Of a stretch of 64,000 bases of DNA, positions 33,637 through 42,457 are shown piece by piece. The position numbers were made by a program, and so were the translations under genes. Every line of letters starts with the position of its first letter. Position 1 is the first letter of the stretch. A model generated the notes under the pieces. The model saw only the letters and a list, made by a program, of their open reading frames with translations, ran no database searches and had not been told where the DNA came from. The stretch comes from Akkermansiaceae bacterium (GTDB taxonomy: Bacteria > Verrucomicrobiota > Verrucomicrobiia > Verrucomicrobiales > DEV007), in assembly GCA_024233085.1 (NCBI GenBank), contig JACKQC010000011.1, forward strand, positions 62,001 to 126,000, given 5' to 3'.

Positions 33637-34647
33637 TCACGCGTCCGAATGCTCGAGACCTTCCCAGGTCAGCGGGGCAAAGGCCGCCAGCGGAGCCTTC
33701 AGTTTCATGCCCACCAACTCGTCGAATCGGTCGGCCGCGATCGGGCTTTCGGGGCGGACAATCGCCAGGTCCGCCGAAGTCAGCACGTGACCGGCCGGCA
33801 GTTCCCTCGCCGCGTAGACGCCCCGGCGGGCACGCTGGCGGGTGTAGGCCTCGGCGTCTCCGATTTTCGCCACCTTCGGCGTGATGGACTGCTCCGTCTC
33901 CCGGATGGCGGCGACATAGGCGGCGAGTTCGCCGGGTTCCTGGGCGTGCTTGTGGTCAAAGCCCTCCAGCGTCTTGTCGGTGGTGAAATGCTTCTCGATC
34001 CAGGTGGCCCCAAGCGCCACCGCGGCGCAGGCCGCCTCGTGCGACGTCGTGTGGTCCGAGAAACCGATGGCCGTGCCGAAGGCGGCGCGCAGCGTGCCGA
34101 GAAAGGCGAGATTCGTCGATCCCAGCGGGGCCGGGTAGGCCGACACGCAGTGAAGGAGAACCAGTTTTTCGCCCCCGATTCCCTCCGCGGCCAGGGCGGC
34201 CACCGCTTTCTCGATGTCACCCAGGGTGGACATGCCCGTGGACACCACCATGGGCAGGCCGCGCGCCGCGACCTCGCGGAGGAACCGCAGGTTGTTCAGG
34301 TCGCACGAGGCGATCTTCAGATAAGGCGGATCGAGACCGCACAGCAGGTCGAGCCCGCGGGTGTCGAAAACCGAGGCCGAAAAAAGAATGCCCCGCTCCA
34401 ACGCGTCGGCGGCGATGGCCCGCCAAGAATCGTCGTCGAGCACCCCGCTCTCGCGAATCCGCCAGACTTCCTTGATGTCGTAGTGTCCGTAGGCGTATTC
34501 GCCGGGGCGATACAGACCCTCCGGATAGATGATCTGGTATTTCACCGAGTCGGCTTTCGCGTCGGAGGCCACGGCATTGAGCTGCCTGGCGAGTTCCACG
34601 CTACCGTTGTAGTTGCTGCCCGCCTCGGCGATGATGTGGACGCTCAT
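33637..34647 (-). CDS. neuB: N-acetylneuraminate/nonulosonate synthase (NeuB family)
   Basis: A 336-residue enzyme condensing a six-carbon amino sugar with phosphoenolpyruvate to give a nine-carbon sugar acid. The barrel begins VHIIAEAGSNYNGSVELARQ and continues DSVKYQIIYPEGLYRPGEYA, YLKIASCDLNNLRFLREVAA, MVVSTGMSTLGDIEKAVAAL and IGFSDHTTSHEAACAAVALG. IEKHFTTDKTLEGFDHKHAQ holds metal-binding His residues. The last ~60 residues form the SAF antifreeze-like domain (RRGVYAARELPAGHVLTSAD). It is convergent with the SGNH gene. The exact product (sialic, legionaminic or pseudaminic acid, or an SpsE-type sugar) is not decidable by eye. Confidence 0.92.
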   Translation of the reverse strand: MSVHIIAEAGSNYNGSVELARQLNAVASDAKADSVKYQIIYPEGLYRPGEYAYGHYDIKEVWRIRESGVLDDDSWRAIAADALERGILFSASVFDTRGLDLLCGLDPPYLKIASCDLNNLRFLREVAARGLPMVVSTGMSTLGDIEKAVAALAAEGIGGEKLVLLHCVSAYPAPLGSTNLAFLGTLRAAFGTAIGFSDHTTSHEAACAAVALGATWIEKHFTTDKTLEGFDHKHAQEPGELAAYVAAIRETEQSITPKVAKIGDAEAYTRQRARRGVYAARELPAGHVLTSADLAIVRPESPIAADRFDELVGMKLKAPLAAFAPLTWEGLEHSDA

Positions 34648-34681
34648 AACAAAGTGGAAAGTCGGTCAATCCGCGATGCGA

Positions 34682-35761
34682 TCAGCCTTGGGCGGCGAAT
34701 TCCCGCACCGCCGAGGCGAAGCCCCGCAGCGCTCCATCCTGGGTCGCGCGCAGCCGCTCCCAGACCGGCGCCGCCGTTTCCCGCAGGCCGGGCAACTGAT
34801 CCAGCCGGCTCATGCGATCGGCCACCGCCGCCGGGACGTCGGGATCTTTCACGATGTCGATGTTCCAGTCACCGTAGCCGACCGTGTCCATCAGGCTGAT
34901 GGCCCGCTCATCGTAGCTCAGCTTGATGAAGGGCGTGCCCAGCGCCATGCAGGGAAGCGCCGAATGCACGCGATAGGTCACGTTCAGCCGGCAACTGTTC
35001 AACAGGGCGAGGTAGGCGTGGGGTTCCTGGATGTAAACGTAGGGCTCCGCCAGCGACGCGGCGAAGGGGATGTCCCGATGATCGTGGCACAGCAGGCGGA
35101 CATCGTCGTGGCCCCGCTCGCGCAGCAGGGCAATGATCGCCCGCACCTGGGCCGCGACACCGATCTGCCTTTGGAGCGAAATGTTCATCAACTGCGGATT
35201 CCGAACGCTGACCAGAGTCGTCCGCCGATCGCGATCCGGCACCTCGGGAAACTGGCTCCGCATCCGGTCGAGAAAGATCGTCGGGCACCCCCCGAGTCGA
35301 ACGTGGTCCAGCCCTAGTCCCTGCAAATGATCGAGGGTCGCCGTGTCCCGCGCCAGCGACCAAGTCGCCTGCCGGTTCAGCCCGGTAAGAATCGTGTCCG
35401 ACATCACGTCCGTCCGGTCCACCAGCTTGTCGAGACGATTGTAAATGCGGCCGCGGGAAAGGCTGAAGAGCATCAGCGGCGGCTCGAGCTTTTTCAGCGC
35501 CTCGAGATTCACGTCGAGTTCGCCATTTTCGTAGAGATTCCCCCCTCCAACGATGACGCCGTGCCCGAACTGGTTGATTTCGTGCACGGTGCGCGAGGTC
35601 AGGCCCGCCTTGGCCTGGGATTCGTAGCGCGAGGTGGCCGGGATCGAGATCAGGTTCACGAAGGAATCGAAGGCCTCGGCGATGGCGGCCTGAAGCCCCA
35701 TGAAAATGGCGTCGTTTCCGACATTAAAGCCCTTGGGGCGGATACAGAAAATGTTCAGCAT
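34682..35761 (-). CDS. Polysaccharide pyruvyl transferase family protein
   Basis: A 359-residue GT-B-like protein. It begins LNIFCIRPKGFNVGNDAIFM, matching the N-terminal G-N-x-G-D-x-A region of the family. Then come FGHGVIVGGGNLYENGELDV, SLARDTATLDHLQGLGLDHV, LGGCPTIFLDRMR and a C-terminal RLNVTYRVHSALPCMALGTP followed by FIKLSYDERAISLMDTVG. The R-x-H-S-A-L-P and SYDER motifs are characteristic. Family members add a pyruvyl ketal from PEP to a sugar. The ATG at 35761 is used; an earlier start adds residues that do not match. It is 34 bp after neuB in the other direction of reading. Confidence 0.82.
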   Translation of the reverse strand: MLNIFCIRPKGFNVGNDAIFMGLQAAIAEAFDSFVNLISIPATSRYESQAKAGLTSRTVHEINQFGHGVIVGGGNLYENGELDVNLEALKKLEPPLMLFSLSRGRIYNRLDKLVDRTDVMSDTILTGLNRQATWSLARDTATLDHLQGLGLDHVRLGGCPTIFLDRMRSQFPEVPDRDRRTTLVSVRNPQLMNISLQRQIGVAAQVRAIIALLRERGHDDVRLLCHDHRDIPFAASLAEPYVYIQEPHAYLALLNSCRLNVTYRVHSALPCMALGTPFIKLSYDERAISLMDTVGYGDWNIDIVKDPDVPAAVADRMSRLDQLPGLRETAAPVWERLRATQDGALRGFASAVREFAAQG

Positions 35762-35806
35762 GACTATCGATCGAAACGCCGAATGGACCCCAATGCGCTC
35801 CAATAA

Positions 35807-36502
35807 TCAACCCTGTAACGCGCGGGCCAGCGTGGCGACCGCTTCGTACCCCGCCGAGATGGCTCCAGCCCCCAGGTGGCGCACGATTTCCCCGACGGTC
35901 CGCAGGTCTTCCGGGTCGTCCACTGTCAGGCGAATTTCCGCGAAACCGGGATCGACGCTCGGCGGCAGCGAAACCAGGCGAAACCGGTCCGGATTTTGGT
36001 AAAAATGCCGGGAAATGTGTTCCCGTTCACAGGCATCGAAGTCGCCGATCACCCGCCGGTAGGTCTCCGTGCGAAACACCTCCACCGCGACTCCGTAGGG
36101 ATAGGTGCGATCCAGAAGATTGGACACCAGGTCCGCGCCCGAATCCCCGAGGAGCCGGATCCCCTCGTCAAGCAACTCCGGATCGACGAAGGGCGAATCG
36201 CCATTGATGCGAACGAAGGCGTCCGCCTCGCACGATTCCGCGCACCCGAGGGCGCGACCCGCGACATTTTCAGGATCGCCGCGAAAGACTTCGATCCCGA
36301 GCGATTCTTCCGCGTGCCGCGCGAGGGCGTCGTCGCAGTCCCTGTCCGTGGTGGCGAGCACGAGGCGGTCGAGGCGGGTCGCCCGCGCGGCGCGCAAATG
36401 CACCAGATCGATGAGCCGCCGTCCGTCACCGATTTCCATCAGCACCTTGCCCGGCAGTCGCGCCGAGTCGGTGCGGGCGAGCAGGATGCCGACAACGTTC
36501 AT
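35807..36502 (-). CDS. SpsF-like cytidylyltransferase
   Basis: A 231-residue nucleotidyltransferase that likely activates a sugar acid with CMP. It starts VVGILLARTDSARLPGKVLM, the SpsF/NeuA start with R-x-x-S-x-R-L-P-G-K. It continues DRLVLATTDRDCDDALARHA, GIEVFRGDPENVAGRALGCA and AFVRINGDSPFVDPELLDEG, where the Asp binds Mg. It ends IRLTVDDPEDLRTVGEIVRH. The gene closes with a codon string overlapping CAGGGTTGA, half of the dispersed repeat. It lies between neuB and a WecE-like aminotransferase, consistent with one sugar pathway. Confidence 0.88.
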   Translation of the reverse strand: MNVVGILLARTDSARLPGKVLMEIGDGRRLIDLVHLRAARATRLDRLVLATTDRDCDDALARHAEESLGIEVFRGDPENVAGRALGCAESCEADAFVRINGDSPFVDPELLDEGIRLLGDSGADLVSNLLDRTYPYGVAVEVFRTETYRRVIGDFDACEREHISRHFYQNPDRFRLVSLPPSVDPGFAEIRLTVDDPEDLRTVGEIVRHLGAGAISAGYEAVATLARALQG

Positions 36503-36518
36503 CAGGTTCGGGGCGCGG

Positions 36519-36556
36519 TTGAACAGGGTTGGGTCGGCGACTCAACCCTGTTGGGT
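36519..36556. repeat. Dispersed CAACCCTGTTG repeat, two inverted units forming one hairpin (site D)
   Basis: AACAGGGTTG is followed by GGTCGGCGACT and then CAACCCTGTT. The centre GTCGGCGAC and both arms are the same as at site B, 18 kb away. It lies between the SpsF-like start (36502) and the next gene's stop (36575), so it is in the leader of spsF. Confidence 0.85.
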
Positions 36557-36574
36557 CGAAGTCGGCGTCTCGTT

Positions 36575-37717
36575 TCAGGCATCGAATTCCAAAATCGCCC
36601 CGATCACCCGGTCCTGTTCCCCGGGGGAAAGGGCGTAAAAAAGCGGGAGCCGCACGATGCGGTCACTGACATCCTCGGCCACGGGACACTGGCCCGCCTG
36701 GTTTCCCCATTGCAGGGCGAAAGGGGACAGATGCAGGGGACGATAGTGAAACACGGCGCCGATGCCTCTCTCCTTCAGATGGGAGATCAACGCCGCCTGC
36801 GAAGGCGGATCGGGCATCAGCAAGTAGTAGAGATGCCAGGCCTGCTCGCAGTGGGCGGGAACACTCGGCTGGCGGACGCCATGAGCGGCGCACCACTCAC
36901 GCAAATCGTTGTCATACCGCTCCCAGATGGTCTGTCGCTTCTGTTGGATCGATTGCCACGCCTCAAGCTGGCCGAAGAGGAAGGCGGCGAGAACATCACT
37001 CATCACGTAGCTCGATCCGATATCGACCCAGGTGTACTTGTCCACCTCGCCACGAAAGAACCTCGCCCGATCGGTGCCTTTCTCCCGAATGATCTCCGCC
37101 CGCTCAAACAGCGAGAGGTCGTTGATGAGCAGGGCGCCTCCCTCCCCGCAGGTGATATTCTTGGTTTCGTGAAAACTCTGAACCGAGAGTTGACCGAAAC
37201 TTCCCAGCGGCCGGCCGCGGTATTTTCCGAAAAGGCCGTGGGCGTTGTCTTCGACGACACCGATTCCGTGTCTTCGGGCGATTTCGAGTATCGCGTCCAT
37301 CTCGCAGCCAACGCCGGCGTAGTGAACGGGCACGATGGCCCGGGTGCGGCCGGTGATGAGCGATTCGATCCGTGTTTCGTCGAGATTGAGGGTGTCGGGC
37401 CGGATGTCGCAGAAAATGGGCCGCGCGCCACGGAGGACAAAAGCGTTGGCCGTGGAGACGAAAGTATAGGTCGGCAGAATGACTTCATCTCCCGGTTCGA
37501 ATCCCAGGAGCAAGGCCGCCATTTCCAATGCATGGGTGCAGGAAGTGGTCATCAGCGCCTCCGGAACGCCCAGTGTTTCCTTCAGAAAATTCTGACAGCG
37601 GCGGGCATACGCCTGGTTCCCGGCGATCTGTCCGGACGCGACGGCGTCGCGAATGTGCTCGATTTCACTGCCGGCAATCGAGGAGCGATTGAAGGGAATG
37701 GCGGGGTCGGTCGGCAT
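36575..37717 (-). CDS. wecE: dTDP-4-amino-4,6-dideoxygalactose-type transaminase (WecE/RffA-like)
   Basis: A 380-residue PLP-dependent DegT-family enzyme. It starts IPFNRSSIAGSEIEHIRDAV, a WecE hallmark (P-F-N-x-P/S...G-x-E). It contains ALMTTSCTHALEMAALLLGF, VVEDNAHGLFGKYRGRPLGS and SFHETKNITCGEGGALLIND with the Schiff-base Lys in HETKNI. GSSYVMSDVLAAFLFGQLEA follows. In E. coli this makes the amino sugar for enterobacterial common antigen; here it may feed the nonulosonate or another amino sugar. The ATG at 37717 is chosen as it opens the family start. The gene is divergent from the large membrane protein at 37874. Confidence 0.92.
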   Translation of the reverse strand: MPTDPAIPFNRSSIAGSEIEHIRDAVASGQIAGNQAYARRCQNFLKETLGVPEALMTTSCTHALEMAALLLGFEPGDEVILPTYTFVSTANAFVLRGARPIFCDIRPDTLNLDETRIESLITGRTRAIVPVHYAGVGCEMDAILEIARRHGIGVVEDNAHGLFGKYRGRPLGSFGQLSVQSFHETKNITCGEGGALLINDLSLFERAEIIREKGTDRARFFRGEVDKYTWVDIGSSYVMSDVLAAFLFGQLEAWQSIQQKRQTIWERYDNDLREWCAAHGVRQPSVPAHCEQAWHLYYLLMPDPPSQAALISHLKERGIGAVFHYRPLHLSPFALQWGNQAGQCPVAEDVSDRIVRLPLFYALSPGEQDRVIGAILEFDA

Positions 37718-37873
37718 CCAGCGGCAAAAAAGGCCAAAACTGCCATGCGATCCCCGCCGGGACAACCGCGAATCCTCTCCGGAGCCTGATAGAAAAGGCC
37801 TATAAAGGCATTGAATCCGCCGACATTGCGGCGTAGGAACCGGGCATCTCACGGGCGGCATGCCTTTGTGTCC

Positions 37874-40096
37874 ATGAACCCGGTGAACCAGCAGTCGAAT
37901 TGCTTTCGCTCCCTCAAGATTCCGGATCGCTTCGCGTCGGGAGCGGCCCTCGTCGTGTTGTCGCTGTGGGCGTTTTGGCTGGCGCTCCCATTTTTCGCCT
38001 TCAGCGACCGCTCCTTCGTCCGGATCAACGACAACGGCGACGCCAATTTGCCGATGGCGCTGGCGGCGCAGACCGATCTCGGCGATCCCCTCATCGGCGC
38101 CCGCAATGCCACACTGGTCTGTGGCTTCAACCAGACGGCCAATTGGGGCTGGACACCACTGGACACCTTTTTCGCCGTGCTGCCGGGATGGGCGGCCTAC
38201 GCGGCGATCACCTTCCTGCAACGGCTGGTGGCGGCTTTGGGAACTTTTTTCCTCGCGCGGCGGACGCTCGGAGCCGGCGCGCTGTCGGCCACGCTGGCGG
38301 GGGTTGGCTACAGTTTGTCCTGCCAGTTTTTCCTGAACGATTCCTGGTCGGGGTTCACCTACAATGACAGCCTCGCGCGACCGGCGATTCCGCTGGTGCT
38401 GCTCTCGCTGTCGACCGCGTGCCGATGGGCGTCCGCCGCCGGGAAAACCGGTGCCGCGTTTGCCCTGGCGGCGGCGACGGGCGCCCTCTACGGAATTTGC
38501 GGCAGCTACCTGTCGCAGACCTTCGTGCTCGCGCTGACCGCGGCCTGGGTGCTCATCCTGTTTCCCGAGGCGCGATTCCGAAAGGTCGTGCCCTTGCTGG
38601 CGGTCTTCGGCGCCGCCTGGCTCGTTGTCGTGATGCCCTTTGCCAGAGCGGCGCTGATGCTGGCGGCCGACTCGCACCGCACGGACACTTTGGAGTCACT
38701 GGCACCGGATACGGCGATCGCCAGCGCGTGGAACATGCTGAAGCGGAGTTATTTCGACAACTGGCCCTTTGCCATCGCGATGGTGGCTGGCCTTTTCGTC
38801 CCGCCTTGGCGGGACCGCCGGATGGCGAAGCTGGTCCTGACGACGGCGGCTTGCTGGGTCCTGGTGCTGTTTTCCAAAGCGCTCACCATCGCGTTTCGTG
38901 ACGCTCTCGGATTTCTCCAAAGCTTTCAGTTCCAGCGTTTTTACCTGCTGCTGCCCTTTCTGTACGCCTTCGCGGGATCGGAGGCTCTGGCACGGGTCTC
39001 GAGCTGGCTCGGGGGGCTAAGTCGCCGCTGGCCGCGGCCGCTCGGATGCCTCGCGATCGCGGCGGTTTTCTGCTGGGCCGGCCAACGATCACGGGGCATG
39101 CACCACATCATCATGAAAACCGTGATCGACGGCTGGTGCTGGACCGTTTTCACCGATCCGGATCTCAAGGGCCTGCGCGACCGCACCGCGCCTGAAGCCC
39201 GTAGCGATCCGTTCCGCGTGGTGACAGTCGCCAACACGGGCACGAGTATCTGGCATCCGGACATGATGCCACCCTACGGCTTCGAAGCCGCCGACGGCTA
39301 CGTGCCGCTCTATGCCGGCCGTTACCACGACTTCTGGGCGCGGGCGATTTCCCCTCATCTCGAGCGCAGTGAAAAACTGGCTTCCTACTTTCACACCTGG
39401 GGCAATCGCGCTTATGTCTTCGGTCCGGAAACCGGCTGGCCCGCCGATGGAGCCCCCGTTCCCGCCGCGAGCCTGGCCAGCCTCGACCTGCTTTCGCTGG
39501 CCAATGTGCGGTTCGTGTTTTCGCCGGCGCCCCTGTCAGATCCCGGCCTCAAGCCGGTGGTCGAACGTCCCCCCTCCACTCCGCCCAAGAGTTACCGCCG
39601 AAAACTGGGCAGCCGTATCGAAACCATGTGGGCGGGCTACGAACCCCGCGCGGGACTCTGGATTTACGAAAACCGAAACGTCCTGCCGCGTTTCTATTTC
39701 GCCGACCGAATCTCGGTCTTCGACGGCGACGATGAAACACTTCAGGCGCTTTCGGCCTGGAAAAACGCGGGCGACGACACCCGGCCCGCCTTCCTGAATC
39801 GCGCCGACCTTGGCGATCAACCGGTTCCCGATCCGGCCGGCGGTACGGGGCGCGTCGAGATTCGGCGACTGACGGCGGATGCCATCGACCTCTCGGTGTC
39901 GGCGAAGGACCGGGAGGTTCTGGTGATTGGAAACAGTTACGAAAGATTTTGGGAAGCCCGCATCGATGGCGAAGCGACAGCCATTTTTCCCGCCAATCAC
40001 GCCTTTCAAGGAATCGTCGTGCCGGCGGGCGATCATGCGGTTGAGCTGCGTTATCGCGGTCCCCGCCATCCCATGGTGGTCACGACAATGCCCTGA
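37874..40096 (+). CDS. Large multi-spanning membrane protein (YfhO/DUF6044-like, surface glycan locus)
   Basis: A 740-residue integral membrane protein. About eleven hydrophobic segments fill the first ~420 residues (SGAALVVLSLWAFWLALPFF, TGAAFALAAATGALYGICGS, VVPLLAVFGAAWLVVVMPFA, CLAIAAVFCWAGQ). A ~310-residue outside domain ends PANHAFQGIVVPAGDHAVEL, typical of YfhO-like C-termini. An acidic motif in the first loop (DNGDANLPMAL) would fit a lipid-sugar transferase of GT-C form. A role in moving or trimming a lipid-linked glycan is likely but unproven. The ATG at 37874 is preferred over an upstream TTG. Repeat site E follows its stop. Confidence 0.72.
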   Translation: MNPVNQQSNCFRSLKIPDRFASGAALVVLSLWAFWLALPFFAFSDRSFVRINDNGDANLPMALAAQTDLGDPLIGARNATLVCGFNQTANWGWTPLDTFFAVLPGWAAYAAITFLQRLVAALGTFFLARRTLGAGALSATLAGVGYSLSCQFFLNDSWSGFTYNDSLARPAIPLVLLSLSTACRWASAAGKTGAAFALAAATGALYGICGSYLSQTFVLALTAAWVLILFPEARFRKVVPLLAVFGAAWLVVVMPFARAALMLAADSHRTDTLESLAPDTAIASAWNMLKRSYFDNWPFAIAMVAGLFVPPWRDRRMAKLVLTTAACWVLVLFSKALTIAFRDALGFLQSFQFQRFYLLLPFLYAFAGSEALARVSSWLGGLSRRWPRPLGCLAIAAVFCWAGQRSRGMHHIIMKTVIDGWCWTVFTDPDLKGLRDRTAPEARSDPFRVVTVANTGTSIWHPDMMPPYGFEAADGYVPLYAGRYHDFWARAISPHLERSEKLASYFHTWGNRAYVFGPETGWPADGAPVPAASLASLDLLSLANVRFVFSPAPLSDPGLKPVVERPPSTPPKSYRRKLGSRIETMWAGYEPRAGLWIYENRNVLPRFYFADRISVFDGDDETLQALSAWKNAGDDTRPAFLNRADLGDQPVPDPAGGTGRVEIRRLTADAIDLSVSAKDREVLVIGNSYERFWEARIDGEATAIFPANHAFQGIVVPAGDHAVELRYRGPRHPMVVTTMP

Positions 40097-40105
40097 AACG
40101 GTTCG

Positions 40106-40168
40106 ACCCAACAGGGTCCGTTCCGCGGGTCAACAGGGTTGGGCCGGGTATGCAACAGGGTTGAGTCG
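40106..40168. repeat. Dispersed CAACCCTGTTG repeat, three units in one orientation (site E)
   Basis: One partial unit (ACCCAACAGGGTCC) and two full units (GTCAACAGGGTTGGG; GCAACAGGGTTGAGTC) lie between the membrane protein stop (40096) and the next start (40221). All read as the reverse complement of sites A and C. Confidence 0.82.
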
Positions 40169-40220
40169 CGATTTTTTCGGCAGTCTCTTCCGGCAAAGGG
40201 TATACAATTCGACACAAATC

Positions 40221-40868
40221 ATGGGTTTGGGAAAAACGATCCGAAAATGGCTGGGTGCCGCCGACGGAAAAACCGCCGACGCCCTGCAACTGAAGGCTTC
40301 TGAAACTCGAAAACGGCTCAAGACCGTGGAATCCGCGCTGAAGGAAGCGGAAAAACGGATCGTCGATCTCGAGGAAACGCTGGCCGTGGTGTCGAAGCGG
40401 CTGGAATACGCCGAGGCATCTGGAACCATCGAGGGATTCGGCTGGGTGGCGGAATCCACGCCGGAAGGATCGGCCGCGAAATTCGCCGAAGATCTCGCCG
40501 CCTATCTGAAAGCGCGCGGCCTGCCGAATCGAATGGCCTTTATCGGCGGCGAGGATGAGGCCTTGGCGGCATCGCTGCGCCGGGCCGATGCGAATTGGGA
40601 AATCGAGGACGGAATTCCGGAGAAACCCGTGTCGCTGTGCGCGATCGGTTCCATCCCGGCTGACGGGTTTGAGGAGTCGGTGAAGTCACTGTTCGGGCGC
40701 GGCCTGCTGGCGGAAGGGGCTCTGCTGCGCGTTCCCTCGGCGCGCCACGCGGGCCTGCTGAATCCGATCCTGTCGACCATCCCGGAGGCGCCGCGATGGA
40801 TGCCATGGCGGTTCACCACGACCGAAGGGGCTTGGCTGCTGATTTGGAACGAATCAAAGGATTCCTGA
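40221..40868 (+). CDS. Coiled-coil hypothetical protein in the polysaccharide locus
   Basis: A 215-residue protein. Residues ~20-75 are a strong coiled coil (ALQLKASETRKRLKTVESAL, KEAEKRIVDLEETLAVVSKR). A globular C-terminal half follows: WVAESTPEGSAAKFAEDLAA, NRMAFIGGEDEALAASLRRA, VSLCAIGSIPADGFEESVKS. That part has a Rossmann-like alternating pattern, but no family is recognised. No membrane segment is seen. The stop at 40868 lies 12 bp before the next gene, so the two are probably cotranslated. It may be a partner or scaffold for the glycosyltransferase-like protein downstream. Confidence 0.7.
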   Translation: MGLGKTIRKWLGAADGKTADALQLKASETRKRLKTVESALKEAEKRIVDLEETLAVVSKRLEYAEASGTIEGFGWVAESTPEGSAAKFAEDLAAYLKARGLPNRMAFIGGEDEALAASLRRADANWEIEDGIPEKPVSLCAIGSIPADGFEESVKSLFGRGLLAEGALLRVPSARHAGLLNPILSTIPEAPRWMPWRFTTTEGAWLLIWNESKDS

Positions 40869-40879
40869 ACGAGTGCGTC

Positions 40880-42457
40880 ATGGCCGCCGACCGGGAACAA
40901 ATCTCCGCCGATCTGCGGCAATTCGAGATCGACCACGATGTCGCGTCGCTGCGGGCCGAGGGCAGAAGCGTCTGGCCCATTCTGCGCTGGTATGCCTACC
41001 GTGACCTGATCCGCGGGGTGGCGCCTCCGGCGCCGAAAGGCGAACCCTCGGCGGAAAAACGGGCGCGGCTGCTGCGGGATCGCAAGCTCGCCGAGGCGGC
41101 GCTGTTTTCGTCCCCACCGATGCGGGGCGGAGGTCTTTTCGTCACTCGGGTCGAGGATTTCAATCAATTCATCGGCGGGTTTTCGCTGTGTTCCTACCTG
41201 GATGCGATCTGGGCGCTGGCAGTGGAACGTTACCCCTGTGGCCGGATCGAGATCGACGCGGGCCAGTCGCCGCCGAGAGCCGAGGGACGCCGCTATTTTC
41301 CGGCTCGCTACCTGAGCAGCTATCCCTTCGTGCGCGCCCGGGTGTCCGGCGCGGTGACGCCGATCGCGACTCTGGAGAACGCCGGGGAAATTCACCGGGG
41401 CTTCGAGAAACTGTTGGGCCGCGCGTTCGACCATTTTCCCTACGAAAACGTGATCCGCGAATTTCTGGGCTACTGCGATTTTTTCGAAAGGGTGCTCGGA
41501 TGGTTGCGCCCGGGCGCGACTTTCGCGGTGAGCCCGTTCGACCTCCGGTCGGCGGCCATGATCTCCTCGGCCCGTCGGCTGGGAGTCGTGTCAGTGTCAA
41601 TTCAGTATGGTGTGAAAAGCACGATCCTTTTCCGCAAATGGGAACGGATCCCCGACAACGGTTACGACGTTCTGGCCGACGTGGTCTGGGCTCGCGACGA
41701 GGGAATGGCCGAAATTGTGCGGGGCTGGCAATGCCCCGTCCACGGCGTCGAGGTGGGCGGACATCCCTGGCTCGATTGGATCGGTTCTTCCGACGCGCCG
41801 CAAATTCCGGAACGCGACCGGCTGATGAACCGGGTGCCGCGGGGGGCAAGAAAAATTCTGGTGACGACGCAAGGCAACCGTTTGCCGAAGATCGTGATCG
41901 AGGCCATGCGCCGGCTTGGAAATCGTGCGATCTTTTTCATCCGGCTGCACCCGGTGATCGCGCGCCTGCGCAAGCTCAACGGGGGGAAAATCGGACCGGA
42001 GGAGGAAGACCTGATGACCCGCCGCGGCGCGCTGCTCGGGTTGGAATCCGAGGGACCGGTCACGGAGGAATGGCTGCGGGAGCAGGGAGTGGGCCATTTT
42101 GAAATGGCGGACAGTTGCGCCGTTCCGTTGCCCGCCCTGTTGTCCGAAGTCGATCATCACGTGACGCATCGCAGCAGCACGGCGACGGAAGCGGCGGTCT
42201 TCGGCGTGCCGACGACCTTCATCGATCCGGCGGGTCTGTCGTATGATCCGGAATTGGTGAGCGCGGGAGTCTTCGGATATGCGGAGACGGCCGACCAATT
42301 GCTGGAACGCATCGACACGACGCCGAAACGCGAGTGGACTCCTGGTGAACGGCCGAGAGAAATGGTGTTCAAGGATTTTTCGATGGCCCGTAAGGCGTTG
42401 GAAGCCATTTTCTCCCGCACCGGGGAAGGGATCGCGGCGGAGACTTCAGGCGTCTGA
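40880..42457 (+). CDS. Capsule-biosynthesis-like glycosyltransferase
   Basis: A 525-residue GT-B-type protein, cytoplasmic. Features include WPILRWYAYRDLIRGVAPP, a middle MISSARRLGVVSVSIQYGVK, and a second domain with ARKILVTTQGNRLPKIVIEA, FFIRLHPVIARLRKLNGGKI and CAVPLPALLSEVDHHVTHRS, then SSTATEAAVFGVPTTFIDPA. The H-x-T-x-x-S-S-x-x-x-E-A block is the nucleotide-sugar site of capsule transferases and UDP-GlcNAc 2-epimerase-like folds. The donor sugar is unknown. A start at 40796 within the previous gene is possible; 40880 avoids an 72-bp overlap. It is convergent with the next gene by 12 bp. Confidence 0.72.
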   Translation: MAADREQISADLRQFEIDHDVASLRAEGRSVWPILRWYAYRDLIRGVAPPAPKGEPSAEKRARLLRDRKLAEAALFSSPPMRGGGLFVTRVEDFNQFIGGFSLCSYLDAIWALAVERYPCGRIEIDAGQSPPRAEGRRYFPARYLSSYPFVRARVSGAVTPIATLENAGEIHRGFEKLLGRAFDHFPYENVIREFLGYCDFFERVLGWLRPGATFAVSPFDLRSAAMISSARRLGVVSVSIQYGVKSTILFRKWERIPDNGYDVLADVVWARDEGMAEIVRGWQCPVHGVEVGGHPWLDWIGSSDAPQIPERDRLMNRVPRGARKILVTTQGNRLPKIVIEAMRRLGNRAIFFIRLHPVIARLRKLNGGKIGPEEEDLMTRRGALLGLESEGPVTEEWLREQGVGHFEMADSCAVPLPALLSEVDHHVTHRSSTATEAAVFGVPTTFIDPAGLSYDPELVSAGVFGYAETADQLLERIDTTPKREWTPGERPREMVFKDFSMARKALEAIFSRTGEGIAAETSGV

